Source: Dyella subtropica
Lineage (GTDB): Bacteria > Pseudomonadota > Gammaproteobacteria > Xanthomonadales > Rhodanobacteraceae
Direction: 5' to 3'
DNA: 64,000 nt
NCBI RefSeq assembly: GCF_026283965.1
Contig: NZ_JAPDPD010000001.1
Span: 372,001-436,000 of the forward strand
Under the pieces are notes generated by a model. It did no database searches, was not told the DNA's origin, and was given only the letters and a program-made list of their open reading frames with translations. Below, in pieces: positions 10,877 to 19,470 of this stretch (its first letter is position 1; each line of letters opens with the position of its first letter). Both the position numbers and the translations under genes were made by a program.

Positions 10877-11521
10877 ATGATCGATTCGTCTATGTTCCAA
10901 CTCGTCTGTTTCTACGCCTTCGCCGCGGTCACCGTGGGCGCTGCGCTCGGCGTCATCACGCTGCGCAATACGGTGCATGCCGTGCTGTCGCTGGTGCTCA
11001 CTTTCTTCAGCACGGCCTGTATCTGGCTGCTGGCCGAAGCGGAGTTCCTCGCCATCGCCCTGATCGTGGTCTACGTGGGTGCAGTGATGGTGCTGTTCCT
11101 GTTCGTGGTGATGATGCTCGACATCAAGCAAGAGCATCTCCGCGAAGGATTCATCCGCTACTTGCCGGTGGGCATCATCATCGCGCTGGTGATGCTGGGC
11201 GAGATGCTGGCCCTGATCGGTGTGCGCGCCATGCATATGGCGGTGATGGGCGCGAACCCGGCCACGGTGGCGGGTGTGTCCAATACCGAATGGCTGGGTC
11301 ATGCGCTGTATACGCAGTTCCTGCTGCCGTTCGAAATCGCCGCACTGATCCTCACCGTCGGTGTGGTGGCTGCTGTGGCGCTGACCTTGCGTCATCGCGG
11401 TGGCGTGCGTCACCAGAGTGCCGCGCAGCAGGTTGCGGTCAAACCGAGCGATCGCATCCGCATCGTGAAGATGGCGGCCGAACGACCCGCGCAAGACAAG
11501 AACCAGGAGCCCACGCCATGA
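10877..11521 (+). CDS. nuoJ: NADH-quinone oxidoreductase subunit J
   Basis: NuoJ is a five-helix subunit of the proton-pumping membrane arm. The conserved segment [20 protein letters not shown], with the pi-bulge helix of this family, is seen near residue 55. The hydrophilic tail after residue 180 (HHRGGVRHQ and beyond) is longer than in E. coli, as in related Xanthomonads. The product has 214 residues. The stop overlaps nuoK by 4 nt. Confidence 0.95.
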   Translation: MIDSSMFQLVCFYAFAAVTVGAALGVITLRNTVHAVLSLVLTFFSTACIWLLAEAEFLAIALIVVYVGAVMVLFLFVVMMLDIKQEHLREGFIRYLPVGIIIALVMLGEMLALIGVRAMHMAVMGANPATVAGVSNTEWLGHALYTQFLLPFEIAALILTVGVVAAVALTLRHRGGVRHQSAAQQVAVKPSDRIRIVKMAAERPAQDKNQEPTP

Positions 11522-11823
11522 TCACGCTTTCGCACTTCATCGTGCTCGGCGCGGTGCTGTTCTGCATCGCGGTGGCCAGCCTGTTTATCAACCGCAAGAA
11601 CGTCATCGTGCTGCTGATGTCGATCGAGCTGATGCTGCTGGCCGTGAACATCAACTTCGTGGCCTTCTCACGTTTCCTCGGCGACGTGGCAGGGCAGGTG
11701 TTCGTGTTCTTCATTCTCACTGTGGCCGCGGCAGAAACCGCCATCGGCCTGGCGATCCTGGTGCTGCTGTTCCGCAATCGCAGCACGATCAACATCGCCC
11801 AAATCGACAGCATGAAGGGTTGA
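11518..11823 (+). CDS. nuoK: NADH-quinone oxidoreductase subunit K
   Basis: This 101-residue, three-helix membrane subunit is homologous to MrpC. The membrane acidic residues of the proton path lie in [17 protein letters not shown] and in the third helix [11 protein letters not shown]. The ATG at 11518 overlaps the end of nuoJ; the longer open frame upstream is an artefact of nuoJ coding sequence. Confidence 0.96.
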   Translation: MITLSHFIVLGAVLFCIAVASLFINRKNVIVLLMSIELMLLAVNINFVAFSRFLGDVAGQVFVFFILTVAAAETAIGLAILVLLFRNRSTINIAQIDSMKG

Positions 11824-11827
11824 GCCG

Positions 11828-13861
11828 ATGGAACTCTCCACATCCATTCTGCTGACCATCGCGCTGGCGCCGCTTGTCGGCTGCGTGCTGGCCGGGTTCC
11901 TGGGCAAGGTCATCGGCCGCGCCGGTTCGCATACCGTGACCATTCTCGGCGTGGCGATCTCCTGCGGCTTGTCGATCTACGTGCTGTACCTGCTGTGCAC
12001 GGGTGCCGCGTCGGTCTACAACCAGAACATCTACACCTGGTTCGAGATCGGCAAGTACACCGCCAGCGTCGGTTTCCTGATCGACAAGCTCGCCGCCATG
12101 ATGATGGTGGTGGTGACCTTCGTGTCGTTGTTGGTACACATCTACACCATCGGCTACATGTACGAAGACGACGGCTACCAGCGCTTCTTCAGCTATATCT
12201 CGCTGTTCACCTTCTCGATGTTGATGCTCGTGATGAGCAACAACTTCATGCAGCTGTTCTTCGGCTGGGAGGCGGTGGGCCTGGTGTCGTACCTGTTGAT
12301 TGGTTTCTGGTTCAAGCGCCCGACTGCGATCTACGCCAACCTCAAGGCCTTCCTGGTCAACCGCGTGGGTGACTTCGGCTTCTTGCTGGGCATTGCCGCG
12401 GTGCTGTATTTCCTCGGCACGCTGGACTACGCCACGGCGTTCGCCAACGCCCCGAGCCTGGTCGGCAAGACCCTGCAGATCACCCAGAACCACGCCTGGG
12501 ACGCTGCCACCGTGATTGGCATTCTGTTGTTCATCGGTGCGATGGGTAAGTCGGCTCAGGTGCCGCTGCACGTGTGGCTGCCCGACTCGATGGAAGGCCC
12601 GACTCCGATCTCGGCGCTGATCCACGCGGCCACCATGGTGACCGCGGGCATCTTCATGGTCGCCCGCATGTCGCCGATCTTCGAGTTGTCAGAATCCGCG
12701 CTCAGCTTCGTGATGGTGATCGGCGCCACCGGTGCGTTGTTCACCGGCCTGATCGGCATCGTGCAGAACGACATCAAGCGCGTGGTCGCGTATTCCACGC
12801 TGTCGCAGCTCGGTTACATGACGGTGGCGCTAGGTGTGTCGGCCTATGCCGGCGCCGTGTTCCACCTGATGACCCACGCCTTCTTCAAGGCGCTGCTGTT
12901 CCTCGGTGCGGGCTCGGTGATCATTGCCATGCATCATGAGCAGGATATGCGCTACATGGGCGGCCTGCGCAAGTACATGCCTATCACCTGGATCACCATG
13001 TGGGTCGGTTCGCTGGCCTTGTGCGGCGTGCCGTTCTTCGCGGGCTTCTATTCGAAGGACGCGATCATCGAGGCGGTGGGCGAGTCACATCGCTGGGGCG
13101 CCAACTACGCCTATTTCTGCGTGATGGCCGGTGCCTTTGTGACGGCGCTGTACACCTTCCGCCAGATGTACCTGACCTTCCATGGCAAGGAACGCTTCAC
13201 TGTGGTCGAGAACCACGGTCATGGCCACCACGTCGAACACATGGACGACCATGGCCACCATGAACAAGGCATCATGCACGAGGCTCCCAAGGAATCGCCG
13301 TGGGTGGTCACGCTTCCGCTGGTGCTGCTGGCGATCCCCTCGCTGGTGATCGGTTTCCTGGCAGTCAAGCCGATGCTGTTCGGCGGTTGGTTCGGTGGCT
13401 CCATCCAGGTGCATGAAGCCAATGATGTGTTGGGTGAATTGAGCCATGAATTCCATGGTGCCGTGGCGATGGCGTTGCATGGCTTCACCCAGCTGCCGTT
13501 CCTGTTGGTTCTCACGGCCTTCGTGATCACCACCTACATCTACCTGTTCAACCCGGCTATGGCCGACCGGATCAAGAACGCGCTCAAACCGATCCACGCC
13601 GTGCTCCATCACAAGTACTGGATCGACTCGATCTACTTCGTGATCTTTGCGCGCGGCGGCATCAAGCTCGGCCATGCGCTGTGGAAGGGTGGCGACGCGG
13701 CGGTGATCGATGGCGTGCTGGTGGACGGCTCGGCCTCGCTGGTTCAGCGAATTGCCAGCGGCGTCCGTCGCCTGCAGTCCGGCTACCTCTATCACTACGC
13801 CTTCGCGATGATTCTTGGCCTGATCCTGCTTCTTGGCGGGTACTGGCTGGTCGGGCAATAA
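11828..13861 (+). CDS. nuoL: NADH-quinone oxidoreductase subunit L
   Basis: NuoL is the distal antiporter-like proton channel of complex I with a long lateral helix at its C-terminus. The conserved core FFGWEAVGLVSYLLIGFW and the Lys/His region near HVWLPDSMEGPTPISALIHA are present. The 677-residue product contains a histidine-rich cytoplasmic loop near residues 462-480 (HGHGHHVEHMDDHGHHEQ), a known variable insertion in NuoL of several Proteobacteria. Start ATG 11828 lies 4 nt after nuoK. Confidence 0.97.
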   Translation: MELSTSILLTIALAPLVGCVLAGFLGKVIGRAGSHTVTILGVAISCGLSIYVLYLLCTGAASVYNQNIYTWFEIGKYTASVGFLIDKLAAMMMVVVTFVSLLVHIYTIGYMYEDDGYQRFFSYISLFTFSMLMLVMSNNFMQLFFGWEAVGLVSYLLIGFWFKRPTAIYANLKAFLVNRVGDFGFLLGIAAVLYFLGTLDYATAFANAPSLVGKTLQITQNHAWDAATVIGILLFIGAMGKSAQVPLHVWLPDSMEGPTPISALIHAATMVTAGIFMVARMSPIFELSESALSFVMVIGATGALFTGLIGIVQNDIKRVVAYSTLSQLGYMTVALGVSAYAGAVFHLMTHAFFKALLFLGAGSVIIAMHHEQDMRYMGGLRKYMPITWITMWVGSLALCGVPFFAGFYSKDAIIEAVGESHRWGANYAYFCVMAGAFVTALYTFRQMYLTFHGKERFTVVENHGHGHHVEHMDDHGHHEQGIMHEAPKESPWVVTLPLVLLAIPSLVIGFLAVKPMLFGGWFGGSIQVHEANDVLGELSHEFHGAVAMALHGFTQLPFLLVLTAFVITTYIYLFNPAMADRIKNALKPIHAVLHHKYWIDSIYFVIFARGGIKLGHALWKGGDAAVIDGVLVDGSASLVQRIASGVRRLQSGYLYHYAFAMILGLILLLGGYWLVGQ

Positions 13862-13875
13862 GGGAACCCAGATCC

Positions 13876-15384
13876 ATGTTCAATCACTTGCTCAGCCTGC
13901 TGATCTGGCTACCCATCGTCGGTGCCATCCCGGTGCTGCTCGCCGGCTCCGGACGTCCCAACGTTGCACGTTGGACCGCACTGCTGGTCGCCGTGCTCAC
14001 CTTCGTGTTCAGTCTCTACCTGCTGTCGCAGTACAACGCGGCGGACAGCGCCAAGCAGCTGACCGAAAGCCACATGTGGATCGCCTCGCTCGGCGTTCAC
14101 TACAGCCTGGCTGTGGACGGCATTTCGATCGCCCTGATCCTGCTGACGACCTTCGTCGGCATCCTGGTGATCGTCGGCGCGTGGGAAGTCATCCAGAACA
14201 ATCCGCACCAGTACATGGCCGCGATGCTGGTGCTCGAAGGCCTGATGATCGGCGTGTTCTGCGCCACCGATGCCTTGCTGTTCTATGTGTTCTTCGAGGC
14301 CATGCTGATCCCGATGTTCATCCTCATCGGTATCTGGGGTGGTCCGCGCCGCGTGTACGCGACGATCAAGTTCTTCATCTACACCTTCCTTGGCTCCATC
14401 TTCATGCTGGTGGGCCTGATCTACCTGTATCTGAAGGCGGGCACGTTCGACCTGCAGGCGCTGGCCGCGCTACCGCTGAGCATGAAGGAGCAGAGCTGGC
14501 TGTTCTTCGCCTTCCTCGCCGCTTTCGCAGTGAAGGTGCCGATGGTGCCGGTGCATACTTGGTTGCCGGATGCCCACGTGGAGGCGCCAACGGGTGGTTC
14601 GGTGGTGCTTGCCGCCGTGATGCTGAAGATCGGTGGTTACGGCTTCCTGCGATTCTCGCTGCCAATCGTGCCGGATGCGTCCGAAGCCTATGCCTGGGTG
14701 GTGATCGGCCTCAGCTTGATCGCGGTGCTCTACATCGGCTACGTCGCGCTGGTGCAGGAGGACATGAAGAAGCTGGTGGCGTACTCGTCCGTGGCGCATA
14801 TGGGCTTCGTCACGCTGGGTATCTTCATCGCCTTCATGCTGGTGCGTGGCGCCGGCAACATGGATGCCGCCAAGCTCGGCATGCAAGGTGCGATGGTGCA
14901 GATGATCTCGCACGGCTTCGTGTCGGGCGCGATGTTCTCGTGCATCGGCGTGTTGTATGACCGCCTGCATTCGCGCCAGATCAAGGACTACGGCGGCGTC
15001 ATCAATGTGATGCCCTGGTTCGGCTTCTTCTACGTATTTTTTGCCATGGCCAACAGCGGTCTGCCGGGCACCAGCGGTTTCGTGGGCGAGTTCCAGGTGG
15101 TGCTGGCCAGCTTCCAGGCCAATCCGTGGATCGCGCTGTTCGCCGCCTTCACCCTGATCATTGGCGCGGCCTACACGCTGTGGATGGTCAAGCGCGTGAT
15201 GTGGGGTGACATCGCCAATCCGCACGTGGCCGAGATGAAGGACATCAACGGCCGCGAAGTCTTCGTGCTGGGCGCCTTTGCCGCCGCGGTGCTGGTGCTC
15301 GGCGTGTGGCCGCAGCCGTTGATCCATTTGATGGATAGCTCCGTGACGCAGCTAGTGCAGCAGCTTGGCAACCACAAGATCTGA
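13876..15384 (+). CDS. nuoM: NADH-quinone oxidoreductase subunit M
   Basis: NuoM is the second antiporter-like subunit, with 502 residues and about fourteen helices. FFEAMLIPMFILIGIWGG carries the conserved helix-5 glutamate, and HTWLPDAHVEAPTGGSV the helix-7/8 region. ATG 13876 was chosen because the product then begins MFNHLLSLLIWLPI, as in the family; the open frame continues upstream inside nuoL. Confidence 0.97.
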   Translation: MFNHLLSLLIWLPIVGAIPVLLAGSGRPNVARWTALLVAVLTFVFSLYLLSQYNAADSAKQLTESHMWIASLGVHYSLAVDGISIALILLTTFVGILVIVGAWEVIQNNPHQYMAAMLVLEGLMIGVFCATDALLFYVFFEAMLIPMFILIGIWGGPRRVYATIKFFIYTFLGSIFMLVGLIYLYLKAGTFDLQALAALPLSMKEQSWLFFAFLAAFAVKVPMVPVHTWLPDAHVEAPTGGSVVLAAVMLKIGGYGFLRFSLPIVPDASEAYAWVVIGLSLIAVLYIGYVALVQEDMKKLVAYSSVAHMGFVTLGIFIAFMLVRGAGNMDAAKLGMQGAMVQMISHGFVSGAMFSCIGVLYDRLHSRQIKDYGGVINVMPWFGFFYVFFAMANSGLPGTSGFVGEFQVVLASFQANPWIALFAAFTLIIGAAYTLWMVKRVMWGDIANPHVAEMKDINGREVFVLGAFAAAVLVLGVWPQPLIHLMDSSVTQLVQQLGNHKI

Positions 15385-15386
15385 GA

Positions 15387-16832
15387 ATGACCATGCCGAA
15401 TATCAATGACATTCTGATCATGCTGCCGGAGCTCTATCTGGTGGTGGCGGCGTGCCTTCTGTTGCTGCTGGACGCTTTCATGAAGCCCGAGCAGCGCCAT
15501 TGGCTGCACTGGCTTTCGGTGGGCGCGCTGCTGATGGCCATCTATCTGGTGGTGGCGGGGCAGCCGGCCCAGCCGGTGGTCGCTTTCGGCGGCATGTTCG
15601 TGCGCGACGGCGTGTCGGAGATTCTCAAGGCCTTCGCCTTGCTCAGCACGGCGCTGGTGTTTGTCTATGCCAAGCCGTATCTGATCGATCGCAAGCTGTT
15701 CGTTGGCGAGTTCTACACGCTGATGATCTTCGCGGTGATCGGCGTCATGCTGCTGGTGTCGGCCGGAAGCCTGGTTACCGTATACCTTGGCCTAGAGCTG
15801 CTGACGCTGTCTTCGTACGCGCTGGTAGCGTTGAACCGCGACTCGCAGTTGTCCTCCGAGGCGGCGATCAAGTACTTCGTGCTGGGTGCGCTGGCCTCGG
15901 GCATGCTGCTGTACGGTATGTCGATGGTCTACGGCGCTACCGCCACGCTGGATCTGGCCAACCTGCACACCGCAGCCGCCCACACCGGTGCGCCGAAGCT
16001 ATTGCTGTTCGGCCTGATCTTCATGATCGTAGGCATCGGCTTCAAGCTCGGTGCCGCGCCGTTCCATATGTGGATACCGGACGTGTACCAGGGCTCGCCG
16101 ACGGCGGTGACCATCTTCATCGGCTCCGCGCCGAAGCTTGCCGCTTTCGGCATGGCCTACCGCCTGCTGGAGTCGGGCCTGGGTGATCTTTCGCACCATT
16201 GGCAGCAGATGTTGGCCGTGCTTGCGGTGCTGTCGCTGGCGATCGGCAACCTGGTCGCCATCGTCCAGACCAACCTGAAGCGCCTGCTGGCCTATTCGAC
16301 CATCTCCCACATGGGTTATCTGTTGCTGGGCCTGGTCAATGCCGGTCCGGAAGGCTACGCCTCGGCGCTGTTCTATGCGATCAGCTACGCGCTGATGAGT
16401 ACCGCTGCTTTCGGCGTGATTCTGGCGCTGGCCCGTGCGGGCTTCGAGTGCGAGGAGATCGACGATTTGAAGGGCCTCAACCAGCGCTCGCCCTGGATGG
16501 CCTTTCTGATGATGCTGGTGATGTTCTCGCTGGCTGGTGTGCCGCCGATGTTTGGTTTCTTCGCCAAGCTGCTGGTACTGCAGGCGGCCATTCACGCTGG
16601 CATGATGTGGCTGGCCATCGTCGGTGCGGTGTTCGCCATCATCGGCCTGTACTACTACCTGCGCGTCGTAAAGGTGATGTACTTCGACAAGCCGGTCGAG
16701 GGCAGCGAACTGAAGATGCAGGCCGATCCGTCGGTGCGCGTGGTGCTCTCCTTGAACGCGATCTCCCTGCTGGTGCTCGGCCTCAGCTGGGGGCCGCTGC
16801 TGGGGTGGTGTAAGAGCGTGTTTCCGGGTTGA
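15387..16832 (+). CDS. nuoN: NADH-quinone oxidoreductase subunit N
   Basis: NuoN is the third antiporter-like subunit and the last gene of the operon. The 481-residue protein shows LELLTLSSYALVAL and FHMWIPDVYQGSPTAVTIFI, both family signatures. An alternative ATG lies 6 nt downstream at 15393. It starts 2 nt after nuoM, so the whole operon has gaps of less than 20 nt. Confidence 0.97.
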   Translation: MTMPNINDILIMLPELYLVVAACLLLLLDAFMKPEQRHWLHWLSVGALLMAIYLVVAGQPAQPVVAFGGMFVRDGVSEILKAFALLSTALVFVYAKPYLIDRKLFVGEFYTLMIFAVIGVMLLVSAGSLVTVYLGLELLTLSSYALVALNRDSQLSSEAAIKYFVLGALASGMLLYGMSMVYGATATLDLANLHTAAAHTGAPKLLLFGLIFMIVGIGFKLGAAPFHMWIPDVYQGSPTAVTIFIGSAPKLAAFGMAYRLLESGLGDLSHHWQQMLAVLAVLSLAIGNLVAIVQTNLKRLLAYSTISHMGYLLLGLVNAGPEGYASALFYAISYALMSTAAFGVILALARAGFECEEIDDLKGLNQRSPWMAFLMMLVMFSLAGVPPMFGFFAKLLVLQAAIHAGMMWLAIVGAVFAIIGLYYYLRVVKVMYFDKPVEGSELKMQADPSVRVVLSLNAISLLVLGLSWGPLLGWCKSVFPG

Positions 16833-16922
16833 TGACGGGCGGCGATTCGGTTCGCCGTCGTCTATCGATCCATGGTTCTGAAAGAAAGTTGATAAAGCAT
16901 TGAAAGAAATTCACGAGATCGC

Positions 16923-16951
16923 TTGCAAGAATTCGGCCATCTCGTTAAACT
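16923..16951 (+). promoter_or_regulatory. candidate tRNA-fMet promoter
   Basis: TTGCAA at 16923-16928 and TAAACT at 16946-16951 are 17 nt apart, ending 13 nt before the tRNA. It lies in the gap after nuoN. Confidence 0.45.
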
Positions 16952-16964
16952 CTTCAAACTCTGA

Positions 16965-17041
16965 TGCGGGGTGGAGCAGTCTGGCAGCTCGTCGGGCTCA
17001 TAACCCGAAGGTCGCAGGTTCGAATCCTGCCCCCGCTACCA
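16965..17041 (+). tRNA. metY: initiator tRNA-Met (CAU)
   Basis: This 77-nt tRNA has an encoded CCA end and the anticodon loop CTCATAA. Initiator hallmarks are visible. The anticodon stem ends in three G:C pairs (GGG/CCC). Position 1 (T) and position 72 (T) cannot form a Watson-Crick pair, whereas E. coli fMet tRNA has a C-A mismatch there. The arms read GTGGAGCAG for the D arm and GCAGGTTCGAATCCTGC for the T arm. It lies directly before rimP, the metY-rimP-nusA-infB order of E. coli, so it probably initiates or belongs to that operon. Confidence 0.97.
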
Positions 17042-17059
17042 GATCTTTCTTAGAACAAG

Positions 17060-17084
17060 AAAGCCTCCTCGTGAGGCTTTTTTG
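17060..17084 (+). terminator. intrinsic terminator after tRNA-fMet
   Basis: AAGCCTC (17061-17067) pairs with GAGGCTT (17073-17079) and is followed by TTTTT. It would stop or attenuate transcripts from the tRNA into rimP. Confidence 0.85.
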
Positions 17085-17186
17085 TTGGGCGCAAGGATGC
17101 GTCGCACGGTCGTCACAGGTCGGTTGATACTGATACGTGCGCGGTGCCCGGAAAGAGTCTGGAAGGGTCGGGACATCGGCGAGAAC

Positions 17187-17231
17187 GCTCTTGAAAAAGA
17201 GCAGGGAATGGGCCGCTTGAGCCCATTTTTT
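17187..17231 (+). promoter_or_regulatory. rimP leader: GAAA-loop hairpin plus terminator-like hairpin
   Basis: Two stem-loops lie just upstream of rimP. The first is GCTCTT-GAAA-AAGAGC (17187-17202), with a perfect GNRA tetraloop. The second is AATGGGC (17207-17213) pairing with GCCCATT (17221-17227) and running into six Ts. The T-run ends 25 nt before the rimP ATG. A rimP leader terminator has been described in Proteobacteria; membership of that family here is inference from position and form. Confidence 0.6.
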
Positions 17232-17256
17232 GTTTCTGGCGACGGTAGACGGACTT

Positions 17257-17787
17257 ATGGATACGCAGGCACTAGCACAACGCTTCACCGAGGTACTGGC
17301 CGATCTGGGCCTGGAATGCATCGGCGTGGAGTTCTCCCCATCGCAGGGGCAGAGTACCCTTCGAGTTTATCTGGACGTGCTCCACCAGGAGGGAGAGGGC
17401 CGCGAGGTCAATCTCGACGACTGCGAGTCGGCCAGCCGCGAGCTGTCGGCCATGCTCGACGTGGAGGATCCGATCCCCGGACACTATTTGCTGGAGGTGT
17501 CCTCGCCAGGGATCGATCGTCCGCTTTTCACGGCAGCGCAGTTCGCCAAGGTCAGTGGCCAGGAAGTGAAAGTGCTGCTGAAGGCGCCGATCGATGGTCG
17601 ACGCCGCATGCGCGGCAAAGTGGTAGCGGTGGAAGGCGAGCGGGTGACGCTGGAAGCCGAAGGCAAGACATTTGAGTTTGAGCACGGGGCAGTGGAAAGC
17701 GCGCGTGTCGTACCGGATTGGGTGGCGCTCGGTTATGTGCCGCAGCCCAAGCCGGGCAAGGGTCCGGCCAAGAAGGCCTCGAAGTAA
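17257..17787 (+). CDS. rimP: ribosome maturation factor RimP
   Basis: RimP assists maturation of the 30S subunit. The 176-residue protein has the family core [14 protein letters not shown] near residues 76-90. A C-terminal basic tail ([12 protein letters not shown]) extends beyond E. coli RimP. ATG 17257 was chosen because family similarity begins just after it; a TTG at 17230 is also in frame but overlaps the T-run of the leader hairpin. The gene is first in the rimP-nusA-infB set. Confidence 0.95.
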   Translation: MDTQALAQRFTEVLADLGLECIGVEFSPSQGQSTLRVYLDVLHQEGEGREVNLDDCESASRELSAMLDVEDPIPGHYLLEVSSPGIDRPLFTAAQFAKVSGQEVKVLLKAPIDGRRRMRGKVVAVEGERVTLEAEGKTFEFEHGAVESARVVPDWVALGYVPQPKPGKGPAKKASK

Positions 17788-17836
17788 TCCATTCAAGAGC
17801 GATCGGGCGCCAGATAGCGTCTACGGAGTTGCTGCA

Positions 17837-19342
17837 ATGAGCAAAGAATTGTTGCTGGTGGTCGATGCGGTTGCCAACGAAAAAGGCGTGCCGCGCGAAG
17901 TGATTTTCCAGGCCATGGAGGCCGCGTTGGCTTCGGCCGCGAAAAAGCGCTACCCGGACGAAGATCCGGATATCCGCGTGTCCATCGATCGCCATAGCGG
18001 CGAATACGAAACCTTCCGTCGTTGGGAAATCATCGCCGACGACGGCGAGATGGAGTCGCCGTTCCATCAGCTGCGCCATATGGACGCCGTTGACGAGCGC
18101 GAAGACGCGCAGATCGGCGAGTACATCGAACAGCAAATCGAGAACGCAGAGTTCGGTCGCATCGCCGCGCAGGCCGCCAAGCAAGTGATTGTGCAGCGCG
18201 TTCGCGAGGCCGAGCGCCAGCAGGTGGTCGACGCGTTCCAGGAGCGTGTGGGCGAGCTGATCACCGGTATCGTCAAGCGCGTCGAGCGCGGCAATCTGTA
18301 TCTGGACTTGGGCAGCAACGCCGAAGCCTTCATCCCGCGCGACAAGACCATCCCGCGCGAGTCGGCCCGCGTCGGCGACCGCGTGCGTGGCTATCTGTAC
18401 GAGGTGCGCTCCGAAGTGCGTGGCCCGCAGCTGTTTGTGTCGCGCGCCGCACCGGAATTCATGATCGAGCTGTTCAAGCTCGAAGTGCCGGAAGTCGGCC
18501 AGGGCCTGGTCGAGATCAAGGGCTGCGCCCGCGATCCGGGCGATCGCGCCAAGATCGCCGTGGTGGCCCATGACAGCCGCACCGATCCCATCGGCGCCTG
18601 CATCGGCATGCGCGGTTCGCGCGTGCAGGCTGTGTCGAACGAGCTCAACGGCGAGCGCGTGGACATCATTCTGTGGCACGAGAACCAGGCCCAGTACGTC
18701 ATCAATGCGATGGCGCCGGCGGAAGTGCAGTCCATCATCATGGACGAAGAGAAGCACTCCATGGATATCGCCGTGGGTGAGGAGAAGCTGTCTCAGGCCA
18801 TCGGCCGCGGCGGCCAGAACGTGCGCCTCGCCAGCAAGCTCACCGGCTGGCAGCTCAATGTGATGACGCAGGATCAGGTCACCGCCAAGAGCGAAGCCGA
18901 GCAGGAATCCGCCCGCCAGCTGTTCATGGACAAGCTGGAAGTGGACCAGGAAATCGCCAATATCCTCGTGCAGGAAGGTTTCTCCAGTGTCGAGGAAATC
19001 GCTTACGTACCGAGCGCCGAGCTGCTGGCCGTGGAAGGCTTCGACGAAGACATCGTCGAAGAGCTGCGTGCCCGCGCCCGCGACGCCTTGCTGACCGAGG
19101 CGCTGGCGGTGGAAGAGGGCATCGACGAACACCAGCCGTCGGAAGAGCTGCTCGCTCTGCCGGGTATGGACGAGTCGACCGCCTATGAACTCGCTGCGCG
19201 TGGCGTGGTGACGGTGGACGATCTGGCCGACCAGGCCATCGACGACGTGATTGATATCGAAGGCATGGACGAAGAGCGCGCCAAGGCGCTGATCATGGCC
19301 GCACGTGCGCCGATGATCGCGCGATTGGAGAAGGGCGGCTAA
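17837..19342 (+). CDS. nusA: transcription termination/antitermination factor NusA
   Basis: NusA binds RNA polymerase and modulates pausing, termination and antitermination. In the 501-residue protein the N-terminal polymerase-binding domain is followed by S1 (from about residue 135, GELITGIVKRVERGNLYLDL). KH domains follow (CIGMRGSRVQAV and AIGRGGQNVRLASKL), then two C-terminal acidic helix-hairpin repeats (EELLALPGMDESTAYEL and relatives). ATG 17837 has ACGGAG 8 nt upstream. In E. coli NusA regulates its own operon; the internal terminators here would allow the same. Confidence 0.97.
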   Translation: MSKELLLVVDAVANEKGVPREVIFQAMEAALASAAKKRYPDEDPDIRVSIDRHSGEYETFRRWEIIADDGEMESPFHQLRHMDAVDEREDAQIGEYIEQQIENAEFGRIAAQAAKQVIVQRVREAERQQVVDAFQERVGELITGIVKRVERGNLYLDLGSNAEAFIPRDKTIPRESARVGDRVRGYLYEVRSEVRGPQLFVSRAAPEFMIELFKLEVPEVGQGLVEIKGCARDPGDRAKIAVVAHDSRTDPIGACIGMRGSRVQAVSNELNGERVDIILWHENQAQYVINAMAPAEVQSIIMDEEKHSMDIAVGEEKLSQAIGRGGQNVRLASKLTGWQLNVMTQDQVTAKSEAEQESARQLFMDKLEVDQEIANILVQEGFSSVEEIAYVPSAELLAVEGFDEDIVEELRARARDALLTEALAVEEGIDEHQPSEELLALPGMDESTAYELAARGVVTVDDLADQAIDDVIDIEGMDEERAKALIMAARAPMIARLEKGG

Positions 19343-19470
19343 CCGCGGGCGGCCGCGCCCTGGAAGGGCGCGCCGGGAAGGCTCTGCGGAGTCTTCCACC
19401 ATGGACGGAGGTGGCTGTGCAGGCTTGGCCGTACAGACGATAAGCGCGGGAACGGCGGAGAAAGAACACG

